A stretch of 64,000 bases of DNA from Desulfobulbus sp. (GTDB lineage Bacteria > Desulfobacterota > Desulfobulbia > Desulfobulbales > Desulfobulbaceae), in assembly GCA_031280615.1 (NCBI GenBank), contig JAITGO010000002.1, forward strand, positions 62,001 to 126,000, written 5' to 3'. Every line of letters starts with the position of its first letter. The stretch's first letter is position 1. Of the stretch, positions 36,780 to 46,748 are shown piece by piece. A program made the position numbers and the translations under genes. A model generated the notes under the pieces. That model did no database searches, had not been told where the DNA came from, and saw only the letters and a list, made by a program, of their open reading frames with translations.

Positions 36780-38549
36780 TTAGTGGGGCGCGGCTGCGAA
36801 GAGCTCGTCCAACGACTTCTGCAGGTTGGTCATGGCATAGGGCTTGACCAGCACGCCGGCAAAGCCGTGGTTCTGGTACGCTTCCATCACCGGGTCGTGG
36901 GAATAGCCGCTGGACACGATCAGGCGGGCACCGGCATCTAGGGCCAGGATTTGGTTCGCGGCCTCCAGCCCTCCCATGTTGCCGGGAACGGTCAGGTCCA
37001 TCAGCACCGCCGAATAGGGCGCCCCCTGTGCCATGGCCTCCGCATACAGGCGGACGGCCTCGCCCCCGTCGGCACAGGCGCGCGCCTCGTACCCCAAGTG
37101 TTTCAGCATGGTCGCGGCCAGGTTGCGGATGATCACCTCGTCGTCCATGACCAGAATGGAGTGCTTCCGCTGGCCGCTGGCCGCGCGCTCATCGGCGGGC
37201 GGCAGGGACGCTCCCTCGGGCAGGGCCTTGTCGGTGGCCGGCAGCAAAATGGTGCAGATCGCTCCCGCGCCGGCCGCCGACTCGACGCCGATATGGCCGC
37301 CGTGCCGGCTGACGATCGAGTAGGCCGCCGGCAGTCCCAAGCCGCTGGCCGTCGCCTTGGTGGTGAAGAACGGATCGAAAATACGCCCCTTTATCGCCTC
37401 GGGAATGCCGACGCCCTCGTCGACGACCGCAATCCGCACATAATCGCCTACGGGCAGGGCCAGGGTGTTGCCGGCCTCGAGCCGGGCATTGTCGGCACTG
37501 ATCCGGATCGCACCGCCGTTCGGCATCGCCTGGACCGCGTTGGCGATGACGTTGTTGAGCACCTGGGCCATCTGGCCGGCATCGGCCTCGATCGACCGCA
37601 CCGCCCCCTCCACCTGAATTTCGGCCCGGACTTCCGTCTTCCGCAGCATCATGGCTGCCGCCTCGTCGATCAACGGCCGGACCGCCGTCACGTTTTTGAC
37701 CGGACCGCCGCCTTGGGCAAAGGTCAGCAACTGGCGAGTCAGCTCGGTCGCCCGCCTGGTGGCCTTCTCGGCCATATCCAGGGTGCGCCGGGCCGCGTGC
37801 GCCGGTTCGAGCACGGTCCGGGCATAGGACAGGTTGCCCATGATCCCTGTCAGGATATTGTTGAAATCGTGGGCGATGCCTCCGGCCAGTGCCCCGATGG
37901 ATTCCAGTTTCTGCATCTTGACCAACTCGTTGTGCAGGTGTTCCCGCTCGGTGATGTCGGTAAAGATGACCACGATCCGGTTGTTGATCATTTGAGTGTT
38001 GATGATGACATGCTGGATCTGGCCATTCTTGCAGACCACCTTGACCTCGAGGGGACGGACAGGCGCACCGGGCTGCCCGAGCCGTTTGACTTCATCCTGC
38101 CAGAGGGCGATGACTTCCTTGCGGTAGTCGGAATTGGGGTAGGCGAGCAGGAACCACTGGGCGTCGGTGGGGATTTCGTCGAGGCTGTAGCCGAACCGTT
38201 CGGAAAAGTTGATATTGATATATTCGATGGAGTGGCCGTTGGCCAGGGCGACTCCCACCGGCATGGCATCGAGGATGTCGAGGAACTCCTGCCGGCTTTT
38301 GCGCAGACGGTCCATGGTTTCCCGGCTGGCGCCGATTTCCCGTTTCAGCGCCAGATACAACAGCCAGGCGCTCGCCAGCACGAACAGCCAATCTTTGACG
38401 ATGACCGCCGCAGCGTGGAGCACCGGCCTGTCGAGGAGCAAATCGACGGCCAGGTCGGAAAAGAAGGTCCAGGGAATGGCGACGGCCAGATACAGGGCGG
38501 CCATGGACAACGGCCTTTGAATCCGGCTTGCTAACGCAGTTATTTCCAT
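36780..38549 (-). CDS. Hybrid histidine kinase: 2 TM, PAS, HisKA-HATPase, receiver
   Basis: A 589-residue sensor. Two membrane helices (about 15-35 and 48-67) are followed by a PAS domain (85-205), an H-box with H227 in GGIAHDFNNILTG, an ATPase domain (N-box LNNVIANAVQAM, G1 VVDEGVGIP, G2 GLGLPAAY), and a C-terminal receiver with D518 in LMDLTVPGNMGG. The HDFNN type of H-box is common in hybrid kinases of this phylum. The periplasmic part is very short, so the signal is likely intramembrane or cytoplasmic, through PAS. A promoter candidate lies about 80 bases upstream, so it need not depend on the upstream kinase gene. Confidence 0.9.
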   Translation of the reverse strand: MEITALASRIQRPLSMAALYLAVAIPWTFFSDLAVDLLLDRPVLHAAAVIVKDWLFVLASAWLLYLALKREIGASRETMDRLRKSRQEFLDILDAMPVGVALANGHSIEYININFSERFGYSLDEIPTDAQWFLLAYPNSDYRKEVIALWQDEVKRLGQPGAPVRPLEVKVVCKNGQIQHVIINTQMINNRIVVIFTDITEREHLHNELVKMQKLESIGALAGGIAHDFNNILTGIMGNLSYARTVLEPAHAARRTLDMAEKATRRATELTRQLLTFAQGGGPVKNVTAVRPLIDEAAAMMLRKTEVRAEIQVEGAVRSIEADAGQMAQVLNNVIANAVQAMPNGGAIRISADNARLEAGNTLALPVGDYVRIAVVDEGVGIPEAIKGRIFDPFFTTKATASGLGLPAAYSIVSRHGGHIGVESAAGAGAICTILLPATDKALPEGASLPPADERAASGQRKHSILVMDDEVIIRNLAATMLKHLGYEARACADGGEAVRLYAEAMAQGAPYSAVLMDLTVPGNMGGLEAANQILALDAGARLIVSSGYSHDPVMEAYQNHGFAGVLVKPYAMTNLQKSLDELFAAAPH

Positions 38550-38629
38550 GAGTTTTGGTTTGTGGCCAAGCGAAGGTCAGGCTGAAAACGAAGCGCTCCC
38601 CTTGGGAAGGGCGCCGGGTCGAATGTTTT

Positions 38630-38658
38630 ATTGTAGCAAGGAACAGGGGGTGGAACAA
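38630..38658 (-). promoter_or_regulatory. Candidate sigma-70 promoter for the hybrid kinase gene
   Basis: On the minus strand TTGTTC (38653-38658) and TACAAT (38630-38635) are separated by 17 bases. The -10 matches five of six consensus bases, the -35 only three. Confidence 0.45.
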
Positions 38659-38750
38659 TCGCTTCTCGCACCTGGTCCGGAAAGATTCCTATTGTGTTTC
38701 CTCTTCCCACCGATCGTCCGGCGGGGCCGGATGCCACAGGATAACGCCGT

Positions 38751-40442
38751 TCAGGCGTCCAACGGCAGAATGACCCTAAAGGCGCTGCCCTCGCCCACCC
38801 GGCTGCTGAGCGTGATGCTGCCCTGGTGTTTTTCGACGATGTTTTTGGCAATAGGCAGCCCCAGGCCGGTTCCCCGGTTCTTGTCGGTATAAAAGGGGGC
38901 GAAGACCTGTTCGAGTTTCTCCGGTGGAATGCCGAGCCCGGTATCGGCCACCTCCAGCATCACCGCGTTATCCGCCGCCAGGAAGGCGGTCTCCAGAAAC
39001 AGGTCGCCCCCCTCGGGCATGGCTTGGATGGCGTTGAACGCCATATTGAGCGCCACCTGGTACATCTGCTCGGTATCGAACAGGATATCGGGCAGGTCAT
39101 CGGCCAGGGCGGTATGCACCCGTACCCCCTTGAGCTGAAACTCGGGTTCCATGAACGACACCAGCCGTTCAACCACCGAATTGAGCGAGCCGGAGGAACG
39201 GTACAGATCCCTGGGTCGGGCGAAATCGAGGAACTGGCGGACAATGCCGTCCAGCCGCGAGGTCTCCTGCACGATGATATCCGCCAATTTTTCGTTTCCC
39301 GGCGCCACCTTGCCGATCCGGTTACCGAGGATTTCAGCAGTCGAGCGGACGATGCCCAGCGGATTCTTGATCTCGTGGGAAACCGCCGCCACCATCTTGC
39401 CCAAGGTGGCGAGGCGTTGGGCCTCGCCCAGCTGCTCTTCCAGGCGCAGCCGTTCCTCGGCGCGCTCGGCCATGATCCGGTTGGCCCGGACCACGATCAG
39501 GCTGAGGATGGTGAACAATACCGACATGATCACCAGCGACAGCACGATAACCCGGGACTGGAGCATGATGATGGCCTCGTAGTCCTCGGACAGGTCCTGG
39601 ACGACCTCGATCACCCCCATGATCTCGCCGGTGCGCTCGCCCATCTTGTTTTCCTGGCGGAAGGGCACGTAGGTTTTCAGGGTGCAGAACACCTCGGCAT
39701 TGCCCGGCAGCAGGTTGAGCAGGCTGCCGCCGGTGATCAGCATCGAATTGCTTTCGCCCCTGGCCGCCTTCTGGTATTCCAGGCCACCCATGTCGCGCTT
39801 ACCCATCAACGCGGTGATGGTGGAATAGGCGATCCTGTTTTGCTCCGGTTCGTAAATGGTGACCGATTCGATCCGCATGCCGCGGGTGATGTTGGTGATG
39901 ATCTGATCCAGGCGCTCGAACTGGTCTTTCTCGGACAGGGCTATCTTGCCGGAACGCACCACCGTGGGCAGGACGAATTGCAAGAACACCTGCCGGTTGA
40001 CATAGTCGGCAAACAGGCGAGAGTAAGCCTCGCTGCGTTGAAGCAGCACGCTTTTGGCGTTGGTGGCGATCATCCAGGACAAGAGGAAGGAGGCGATCAG
40101 GATCAGCACCAGCGAGGTGAAGGCGAAGTACTTGACCAATTCGAACGGCAGGAGGGTGTCGCTCCTGTCGCGGCGCCGGATTGTGCGCCAGATTCTGCAC
40201 AGCACCGGAATCCGCAGCCACTTGCGCAGGTTTTTCAGCCAAACCACCCGCAGCAGCCGCCACCAGCGCGACGGATCCGGCCATTGCCACCCCTGCCAAA
40301 GCCGGGAAAAATCGGGGAGTTTCGGAGCGTTGGTCCGTTGCGGCAGTTTCGGCCATTGCGGTAACTGAGGGAACTTGAGGAGCTGCCGCAAGCGGAGCAG
40401 CTTGCCCTTTTTGGGGTGTTGGGAGCGCCTACGGACGTGCAT
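38751..40442 (-). CDS. Membrane histidine kinase with Trp/Pro-rich basic N terminus
   Basis: A 563-residue kinase. Residues 1-95 form an unusual cytoplasmic extension rich in Lys/Arg, Trp and Pro (for example LKFPQLPQWPKLPQR and WQWPDPSRWWRLL). Two membrane helices (107-125 and 298-318) bracket a periplasmic sensor of about 170 residues. The kinase core has H356 in VSHEIKNPLG and a HATPase with NMAFNAIQAMP, DTGLGIPPEK and GTGLGLPIAK. The start is fixed by GGAG six bases before the ATG, and overlaps the end of the radical SAM gene upstream by 14 bases. This NtrB/AtoS-like core usually pairs with a sigma-54 regulator, which is not in the window. Confidence 0.88.
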   Translation of the reverse strand: MHVRRRSQHPKKGKLLRLRQLLKFPQLPQWPKLPQRTNAPKLPDFSRLWQGWQWPDPSRWWRLLRVVWLKNLRKWLRIPVLCRIWRTIRRRDRSDTLLPFELVKYFAFTSLVLILIASFLLSWMIATNAKSVLLQRSEAYSRLFADYVNRQVFLQFVLPTVVRSGKIALSEKDQFERLDQIITNITRGMRIESVTIYEPEQNRIAYSTITALMGKRDMGGLEYQKAARGESNSMLITGGSLLNLLPGNAEVFCTLKTYVPFRQENKMGERTGEIMGVIEVVQDLSEDYEAIIMLQSRVIVLSLVIMSVLFTILSLIVVRANRIMAERAEERLRLEEQLGEAQRLATLGKMVAAVSHEIKNPLGIVRSTAEILGNRIGKVAPGNEKLADIIVQETSRLDGIVRQFLDFARPRDLYRSSGSLNSVVERLVSFMEPEFQLKGVRVHTALADDLPDILFDTEQMYQVALNMAFNAIQAMPEGGDLFLETAFLAADNAVMLEVADTGLGIPPEKLEQVFAPFYTDKNRGTGLGLPIAKNIVEKHQGSITLSSRVGEGSAFRVILPLDA

Positions 40443-42180
40443 GGCAGACTCCGCATCGGCTGCAGATCGCCGGTTCGCAGGGGCCGGTCGTGCGCCCGTG
40501 CACGGCCCGTTGATACTCTTCCCAGAGATAGCCGGGCCGGATGCCCTGGTCGATCACCTCCCAGCACATCCGCTCCTCCCGAGCCCGTGGCCGGATCGCG
40601 AATTGCCAGGGATCGACTCGGTTTTGCTTGCAGGCCTGCTTGAACCCCTGGCCGGTGCCGATGGCCAGCAGGACCGGACCGATCCTGCGATCGGCCCGGG
40701 CATAGACCGCCTGGTGCAGGGCCTGCTCGGGATGGTCGAATTTGAGGCGGAGATTGGCTTTGGCGCTCAGCATCCGGCGAAGATACCTGATTTTTTCCTT
40801 CAGCGCCAGCAGGGCCGTGGCCTCGGTGGCCGTGGTCGCCTCGGACGCGGTCAGACCGCCGAAGGCGCAGTACTGGAACGGTGTCCACGGTTTGGGGACA
40901 AAACAGTTGATCGACAAGGTCAGCACCGACACCCGGCCCCGGCCCCGGCCGATCGGCAGGATGCCGGCCTGCAGCCGCTCGACCAGGCGGACCAGCTCAT
41001 CCAGGTCGGCGCGGGTCTCGGTGGGCAGGCCGATCATCACGTAGAGCTTGAGCTGAAGGATACCGGCCCGCACCAGGCGTTCGGCCGCGTCCAGGAGGTC
41101 GTCTTCACTCAACCCCTTGTTGATCAGCAGCCGCAGCCGCTCCGAGGCTCCGTCCGCGGCAATGGCCACGCTTTTCAGGTTGGAGACGGCAAGCAGCTCC
41201 AGGGTCCGGTCGGAGATGCGGTCGGCCCGGAGCGACGAAAAGGAAAGGGAACAGCCATGCTCTTTGAGATAACCGGCGATCCGGTCGATGGTCTCGCCAC
41301 CGGCCATCTCCATGCCCAGAAGCCCGATGCGGTCGACCGCCGGGGGCCGCTCCTCCAATCCGTTCAAGATGGCCTCGGCCGACCAGAGCCGGGGCGGCCG
41401 ATAAATGAAGCCGGCGGCGCAAAACCGGCAGCCCCGGCTGCACCCCCGCCCCAGCTCCACCATGTACATGCCCAGTTCCGCCTCGGGCGACAACAGGGTC
41501 GAGTGGGCGGCCCGCTCAGGCTCCGAAGCGATGACCTTGCTCACCCGTGGCGGCAGTTCCGGCGGCGCTTCGATCGTTTCGACCGCCCCGTCGGCCGACC
41601 AGGAAAACCTGTAGCTGCCGGGCGCATAGCAGCCGGGCAGGCTGGAGGCGATCTCCAGCAGCAGCCGGGCGCGGGGCGTGTCGCCATACCCGGCGAGGGC
41701 CTGCAGCAGGGGCACCAGGATGGGTTCGGCCTCGCCGATCACCATCAAGTCGGCGAACAGGGCCAAGGGCTCGGGATTGAGGAAGACCCCGACCCCGCCC
41801 AGCACCACAAGGGGTTGCCCCGGCCCCACGGTTTGGCCGCGGTCGGCGGCATAGGCCGGCAAGCCGCCCGCGGCCAGCATGGCGGCCAACCGGGGATAAT
41901 CGTGTTCGAAGCTGATCGAGCCGAACACCAGGGGAAAATCGTGCAGCGGCCGGGAGGACTCCAAAGAGCGCAGGGGCTGATGGCCGGCAGGATAGACAAA
42001 GCGTTCGCACACCACCCCCTCGTCGCGGTTGAGCAGGCTGTAGACCAACTGGAAACCGAGATTGGAGACCGCCACCGGATAGGTGTTGGGGTAAAGCAAG
42101 GCCACCGGAATCCGGTCCTTCCATTTCTTGCGGACCGTGCCCGTTTCGGCGGCAAGGGGTGACAGGGCGATGGCAGTCAT
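40429..42180 (-). CDS. TIGR03960-like B12-binding radical SAM protein
   Basis: A 583-residue protein with an N-terminal cobalamin-binding-like domain (LLYPNTYPVAVSNLGFQLVY, then VLGGVGVFLNPEPLALFAD) and a radical SAM core: ELGRGCSRGCRFCAAGF with C247, C251 and C254. The C terminus ends in a Cys-rich segment (CEPAICSRCGVCHARP). This fits the TIGR03960 family, whose members are often followed by a TIGR03936 domain protein in the rRNA/ribosome-maturation context; no such partner is here. The reaction is unknown. It is upstream of, and overlaps by 14 bases, the histidine kinase gene. ftsZ ends downstream of a strong terminator on its other side. Confidence 0.85.
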   Translation of the reverse strand: MTAIALSPLAAETGTVRKKWKDRIPVALLYPNTYPVAVSNLGFQLVYSLLNRDEGVVCERFVYPAGHQPLRSLESSRPLHDFPLVFGSISFEHDYPRLAAMLAAGGLPAYAADRGQTVGPGQPLVVLGGVGVFLNPEPLALFADLMVIGEAEPILVPLLQALAGYGDTPRARLLLEIASSLPGCYAPGSYRFSWSADGAVETIEAPPELPPRVSKVIASEPERAAHSTLLSPEAELGMYMVELGRGCSRGCRFCAAGFIYRPPRLWSAEAILNGLEERPPAVDRIGLLGMEMAGGETIDRIAGYLKEHGCSLSFSSLRADRISDRTLELLAVSNLKSVAIAADGASERLRLLINKGLSEDDLLDAAERLVRAGILQLKLYVMIGLPTETRADLDELVRLVERLQAGILPIGRGRGRVSVLTLSINCFVPKPWTPFQYCAFGGLTASEATTATEATALLALKEKIRYLRRMLSAKANLRLKFDHPEQALHQAVYARADRRIGPVLLAIGTGQGFKQACKQNRVDPWQFAIRPRAREERMCWEVIDQGIRPGYLWEEYQRAVHGRTTGPCEPAICSRCGVCHARP

Positions 42181-42253
42181 GAATCGGAGGGGCGATGGCG
42201 AAAACGCATGGATACACGGGCTGCGAGCGGCAAGTCGCGGCCGATCAAGACAA

Positions 42254-42286
42254 AACGGGGGAATATCCCGCGGACATTCCCCCGTT
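42254..42286 (-). terminator. Rho-independent terminator ending the dcw transcript
   Basis: An 11-bp perfect stem (AACGGGGGAAT at 42254-42264, ATTCCCCCGTT at 42276-42286) encloses an 11-base loop. On the minus strand it is followed by TTTTG. It lies about 50 bases after the ftsZ stop and separates ftsZ from the radical SAM gene. Confidence 0.85.
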
Positions 42287-42333
42287 GCAAACCAAGATGG
42301 GGCCGGTGTCGGTCCACCGGCCCGCTCCCGCTT

Positions 42334-43554
42334 TCAGTTGGCCTTCTTGCGCAGATAGGCCGGCTCGTCGTAATCGTTGTTGATGTCGTGCTCATCGAAG
42401 ATCGGTTTGGGCATGCGCGGCAGCCCTTTGGGCAGAAGATTGGGCTTGGCGATGCTGACCGGCGTGGTCTCGGTGATAACGGCCTCATCGTCGAAAATCC
42501 GGGGTAACCGGCTCCGGCTGCCGCCAGCGGCCGGGGCCTGCTGCCCTCCTTGCCGGGGCCGCTTCACCTCGATCTGCGACACCTCGGGCTCCTCGATGCT
42601 GGAGATGCCGGTGGCGATCACCGTAACCCGCAGCTCGTCGCCCAGCGATTCGTCGAACAGGGCGCCGATGATGATGTTGGCGTCGTCGTGCGCCTTCTCC
42701 TGGATCAGGGCCGACGCCTCCATGAATTCGTTCATGGTCAGGGTTTCCTTGGCCGCCGAGATGTTGATCAGGATGCCGCGGGCCCCGTCGATACCCACGT
42801 CCTCGAGCAGCTGGTTGTCGATGGCGCGTTTGGCCGCCTCGGTGGCGCGATTGTCGCCCACCGCCGAGCCGGTACCCATGATCGCCGGCCCGACCTCCTT
42901 CATGACCGTCTTGAGGTCGGCGAAGTCGACGTTGATGTGTCCCGGCAGGTTGATCAGGTCGGTGATGCCCTTGACCGCCTGCAGCAGGACATTGTCCACC
43001 ATCTGCATCATGTCGACCAGGGTGGAATTCTTGTTCATCAGGCTCAGGAGCCGGTCGTTGGGCACGGTGATGATGGTATCCGAGAATTCCTTCAGCCGCT
43101 CCCAGCCGGACTCGGCGTTGCGCATCCGTTTTTTCGCCTCGAAATAAAACGGCTTGGTGACAACCGAAACCGTCAAGGCACCGGATTCCTTGCTCAACTT
43201 GGCGATAACCGGTGCCGCGCCGGTGCCGGTACCACCGCCCAGGCCGGCGGTGATGAAGACCATGTCCGCCCCCTTGAGCACGGCCTGCAGGTCTTCGTAG
43301 CTTTCCTGGGCAGCCTCTCGGCCCATTTCCGGTTCGGCGCCGGCCCCCATTCCCTTGGTGATTCCCGGCCCCAACTGCAGCCGGATATCGGCACGGGATT
43401 TTTCAAGGGCCTGCATATCCGTGTTAGCCGCAATGAACTGCACGCCCGCCAACCGGCTCTCGACCATGGTGTTGATGGCGTTGCCACCACCGCCCCCGAC
43501 TCCGATCACCTTGATTACAGCTACAGTTTCCTCTTCGGCCATCCTGAAAGCCAT
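42334..43554 (-). CDS. ftsZ: Cell division GTPase FtsZ
   Basis: A 406-residue tubulin homologue. The nucleotide-binding T-loops include GVGGGGGNA and the signature [12 protein letters not shown] (residues 104-115); the T7 catalytic loop region has [11 protein letters not shown]. After a linker of about 60 residues, the conserved C-terminal peptide reads [11 protein letters not shown], the contact for FtsA and other partners. FtsZ forms the Z-ring and recruits the divisome. GGGAG six bases upstream supports the ATG at 43554. It is the last gene of the dcw cluster, 85 bases after ftsA. Nothing suggests loss of function, in contrast to the FtsI homologue. Confidence 0.98.
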   Translation of the reverse strand: MAFRMAEEETVAVIKVIGVGGGGGNAINTMVESRLAGVQFIAANTDMQALEKSRADIRLQLGPGITKGMGAGAEPEMGREAAQESYEDLQAVLKGADMVFITAGLGGGTGTGAAPVIAKLSKESGALTVSVVTKPFYFEAKKRMRNAESGWERLKEFSDTIITVPNDRLLSLMNKNSTLVDMMQMVDNVLLQAVKGITDLINLPGHINVDFADLKTVMKEVGPAIMGTGSAVGDNRATEAAKRAIDNQLLEDVGIDGARGILINISAAKETLTMNEFMEASALIQEKAHDDANIIIGALFDESLGDELRVTVIATGISSIEEPEVSQIEVKRPRQGGQQAPAAGGSRSRLPRIFDDEAVITETTPVSIAKPNLLPKGLPRMPKPIFDEHDINNDYDEPAYLRKKAN

Positions 43555-43639
43555 GAGTCTCTCCCAAGAAAAATTTCCGATAAAATTCCCTGAAATATAC
43601 CACCGGTCCCGGCGATGCTAAAGGGAAAACACCGTTCGT

Positions 43640-44875
43640 TCAGACGATATTCTTCATCCACTTTTTCAGCTTGGTGACCATGCCGCCTGCTTCCTTCGGC
43701 ACATAGGTCTTGGCCTTGCTGCCATACAACACCAGCCCGACCCCGGTGGTACATCGGGGCGAGCGGATATCCTCGATCCGGCCGGCCACTCCCTGCGGGT
43801 AGCCGATCCGGACCGGCAAATCGAAAATCTGTTCCGCCATCTCGACAATGTTGGCCAGGAGCGCGGTGCCGCCGGTGATGACGATGCCGGCGTTGATCCG
43901 GTTCCGGTATCCGGAGGCGCAGATGTTCTTGTTGACCATCTGCAGGATCTCCTCCATCCTGGCCTCGAGGATTTCCACCATGATCCGCTGCGAAACCTTG
44001 CGCGGCTTGCGGTCGCCGACCGTGGGCACCTCGATGATGTGGTTCTCCTTGATCATCGAGGAAAGCGCCCCGCCGTACAGATATTTCAGTTCTTCCGCCT
44101 CCTGCAGCGGCGTCCGCAGCCCCACCGACAGGTCGCTGGTGAGGTTGTTGCCGCCCAGGGCCAGCTCCCAGGTATGCTTGATGGTGCCGTTGCAGAAGAT
44201 GGCCAGGTCGGTGGTGCCGCCGCCGATGTCGATCAGGGCCACGCCCAGCTCCATTTCGTCCTTGCCGAGCACGGTCAGGGATGAGGCCACCGATTCGAGC
44301 ACGATTTCGGCCACGTTGAGGTTGGCCCGGTTGCAACTGGTCACCACGTTGTGCAGCGCGGTGACATCGGCGGTGACGATATGGACGTTGGTCACCAGGC
44401 GGACCCCGGTCATGCCCAGGGGGTTCTGGATGCCGGTGTGGTCGTCCACCATGTACTCCTGCGGCAGGACGTGGATAATCTGCTGGTTGTCCGATATCTT
44501 GACCGTCTGGGCCGCCTGGATCACGGCCTCGATGTCCTTTTCCTTGATCTCCTGGTTGTTGATGGCAATGATGCCCGGCGAGTTGAAGCCCTTGATGTGG
44601 TTGCCGGCGATGCCGACATACACCGACTCGATGTCGCAGCCGGCCATGTCCGAGGCGGCTTCCACGGCCTGGCGGATCGACTTGACCGTGGATTCGATAT
44701 TGACCACCACCCCCTTCTTCATGCCCGACGAGGCGGCGGTACCGACACCGATGACTTCCACCCGGTCCTCGAAGACCTCGCCGATCATGGCGCAGACCTT
44801 GGTCGTGCCTATATCCAGGCCTGCGACCAGTTCTCCGGGCTCACGCGGTTCGTGCTCCTCAAACTCCTCATCCAT
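43640..44875 (-). CDS. ftsA: Actin-like divisome anchor FtsA
   Basis: A 411-residue ASKHA ATPase: phosphate-1 loop VAGLDIGTTKVCAMIGEV, phosphate-2 LIDIGGGTTDLAIF, adenosine motif VITGGTALLANI, and a C-terminal amphipathic membrane-targeting helix (TKLKKWMKNIV). It tethers FtsZ to the membrane and signals to late divisome proteins including, in model species, the FtsQLB-FtsWI complex. I chose the ATG at 44875 because GGAG lies nine bases upstream; an upstream ATG at 44908 has no ribosome site. The start overlaps the ftsQ stop by eight bases. Confidence 0.97.
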   Translation of the reverse strand: MDEEFEEHEPREPGELVAGLDIGTTKVCAMIGEVFEDRVEVIGVGTAASSGMKKGVVVNIESTVKSIRQAVEAASDMAGCDIESVYVGIAGNHIKGFNSPGIIAINNQEIKEKDIEAVIQAAQTVKISDNQQIIHVLPQEYMVDDHTGIQNPLGMTGVRLVTNVHIVTADVTALHNVVTSCNRANLNVAEIVLESVASSLTVLGKDEMELGVALIDIGGGTTDLAIFCNGTIKHTWELALGGNNLTSDLSVGLRTPLQEAEELKYLYGGALSSMIKENHIIEVPTVGDRKPRKVSQRIMVEILEARMEEILQMVNKNICASGYRNRINAGIVITGGTALLANIVEMAEQIFDLPVRIGYPQGVAGRIEDIRSPRCTTGVGLVLYGSKAKTYVPKEAGGMVTKLKKWMKNIV

Positions 44876-45812
44876 CAATTTGGACTCCGGTAACCAAGAC
44901 TTTATCATCTAAATAATCCATTCGAATTTCTTTAACGCCATCCACCTGCTTCTTCGCGTACAACTGTTCCAGCACCTTGATCAGTCGGCTGTATTTCAGC
45001 TGGAACCGGTCCACCCCGAAGTAGACGGGAAAGGGACGGTCGACCAAATACAGGATCAGGCCCTGTTTCTGGTCGACATGGATCTCGGAAATCGCCTGGA
45101 TGGGCAAGATGGCGTTTCCCCTGGCCGCCAGGGCCAGCAGGCTGCATGCCGCCTCGGCCAGCGTGCCCCTGGCCAGGCGGCCCGCTTCCACATCCTTGTC
45201 GGTCCGGATGCCGGTGATCACCGGAAAATCCAACTCCTGCCCCTGGCCGGCCTCGGCGAACAGGTGGCCGGAGCGGTTGACATAGTACAGGCGGCGTTCC
45301 TTGGCCTCTTCCAGATTCACCAGGGCAAAGGGTTGATGTTCAACGACTGCGATCTCCACCGACGAGGGCCAGTTGGTCTTGATCTCCGCCCGTTCCACCC
45401 AGGGATGGCTTTCGATCCGGGCTGCCGCCGCCTTGGCGTCGAACCGCAGCAAGCTGCCCCCTTGCTGCAATCCGGCGAGATCGAGGATCTGCCGCTGGGT
45501 GGCGACGCGGGCGCCGGTCACCTTGATATCGGTCAGCCGGAAAATGGTCGACCGGAACAGCAGTTGGGTCGCCCCCCAGACCCCCGCGCCCACAATAACC
45601 GCCAACAGCCCGGCCAGGACAGCGCCCCGGACCAGCCGCTTCCATTTCCACAGCCGTTGCGTCCCGGCTACCATCACCTGGGGGCGGGGCGATTTACCGG
45701 GTCCGCTCTTCTTCCGCCGGAACAGCCAGGCAAAGACCCCGTTCTTCTTGCCGGACTTCGTCCCTCCCTGGCGGGAACGGGACGGGGGCTTCCGGGGAGT
45801 GTAGATCGCCAT
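44868..45812 (-). CDS. ftsQ: Divisome protein FtsQ
   Basis: A 314-residue bitopic protein: a very basic cytoplasmic tail of about 60 residues (Lys/Arg/Ser-rich), one membrane helix (about 62-84), a POTRA domain (FRLTDIKVTGARVATQRQIL onwards) and a FtsQ/DivIB beta domain (IEIAVVEHQPFALVN-like region). FtsQ, with FtsL and FtsB, normally activates FtsWI. It is preserved here although the synthase genes in the cluster are degenerate or missing. It overlaps ftsA and follows murB by 18 bases, with no ddl between murB and ftsQ. Confidence 0.92.
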   Translation of the reverse strand: MAIYTPRKPPSRSRQGGTKSGKKNGVFAWLFRRKKSGPGKSPRPQVMVAGTQRLWKWKRLVRGAVLAGLLAVIVGAGVWGATQLLFRSTIFRLTDIKVTGARVATQRQILDLAGLQQGGSLLRFDAKAAAARIESHPWVERAEIKTNWPSSVEIAVVEHQPFALVNLEEAKERRLYYVNRSGHLFAEAGQGQELDFPVITGIRTDKDVEAGRLARGTLAEAACSLLALAARGNAILPIQAISEIHVDQKQGLILYLVDRPFPVYFGVDRFQLKYSRLIKVLEQLYAKKQVDGVKEIRMDYLDDKVLVTGVQIDG

Positions 45813-45830
45813 CGGCCGGCGCGTCCCTGC

Positions 45831-46748
45831 CTAGTAAATACGCACTTCGGGCTCCAGCAGGACGCCCGAATGCTCGAAAACCTTCTGCCGGACTTCCTCC
45901 ATCAGCCCGACGATATCCTCGGGCACCGCGCCGCCGGTATTGACAATGAAGTTGGCATGCTTGGGCGACACCATCGCCCGGCCGATGGTCCTGCCCTTCA
46001 AGCCCGCCTGTTCGATCAGGCGACCGGCGAAGTCGCCTTGCGGATTCTTGAAAAACGAGCCCGCCGAGCCAACCCCTTGGGGCTGCTTGCTCCGCCGCTG
46101 GGCAATGATCTCCCGGCATTGCGCGGTCACCCGGAAGCCGTCGGCCGCCTGCAGGCGGAACACGCCTTCGGTGATCACCATCCGCACCTGCGGTTCCGCG
46201 GGTAGACGAGTGAAACGATAGGAAAAAACCGCCTGTTCCCTTGACACCGTCACGGGTTCGCCCCGTTCGTCCAAACACTGGACCGCAGCTAGGGCCTCGC
46301 CGATGGCGCGGCCGAAGGCGCCGGCGTTCATGCGAATGGCGCCGCCAACGCTGCCGGGAATGCCGGCCAGGAATTCCAGGCCGCCAAAATTGCCGCGGGC
46401 GCACCAGCCCAACAGGGCGGCCAAGTTGCATCCGGCCGAGACCCGCACCAGAAACGAGTCGCCGTCCCGCTCACACCGGTTGGTCCGCACCGTGCCGCGC
46501 AGCCTGATGAAGACCCCTTCGCGGTACCGGCCGGTCACCAGGATGTTGGAACCGCCGCCGACCACATGCCAGGGAATGCGTTCCCGATGCAGCCACCGCA
46601 GCAGGGCCGCCAACTCCTCCACGCTTTCGGTCTCGACCATGGCCTCGACAATGCCGCCGGCGCGGAAGGTGGAATGGGCCGCCATGTCGACATCCCAGCG
46701 CACGGTGCGGCAGAGGGAGGCGAGTTCGAGTTGCTGCTGCCCGTTCAT
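45831..46748 (-). CDS. murB: UDP-N-acetylenolpyruvoylglucosamine reductase
   Basis: A 305-residue MurB with the FAD-binding segment [12 protein letters not shown], the type I/II core [24 protein letters not shown] and the late [15 protein letters not shown] with the catalytic Ser. The absence of the long type I insertion and the length indicate a type II MurB. It reduces UDP-GlcNAc-enolpyruvate to UDP-MurNAc with NADPH. The start overlaps the murC stop by four bases (ATGA). Confidence 0.96.
   Translation of the reverse strand: MNGQQQLELASLCRTVRWDVDMAAHSTFRAGGIVEAMVETESVEELAALLRWLHRERIPWHVVGGGSNILVTGRYREGVFIRLRGTVRTNRCERDGDSFLVRVSAGCNLAALLGWCARGNFGGLEFLAGIPGSVGGAIRMNAGAFGRAIGEALAAVQCLDERGEPVTVSREQAVFSYRFTRLPAEPQVRMVITEGVFRLQAADGFRVTAQCREIIAQRRSKQPQGVGSAGSFFKNPQGDFAGRLIEQAGLKGRTIGRAMVSPKHANFIVNTGGAVPEDIVGLMEEVRQKVFEHSGVLLEPEVRIY

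Noticed and set aside
43848..44912. A 354-codon plus-strand frame opposite ftsA
   Set aside because: Mirror of a conserved gene in a high-GC genome, without ribosome site or domain.
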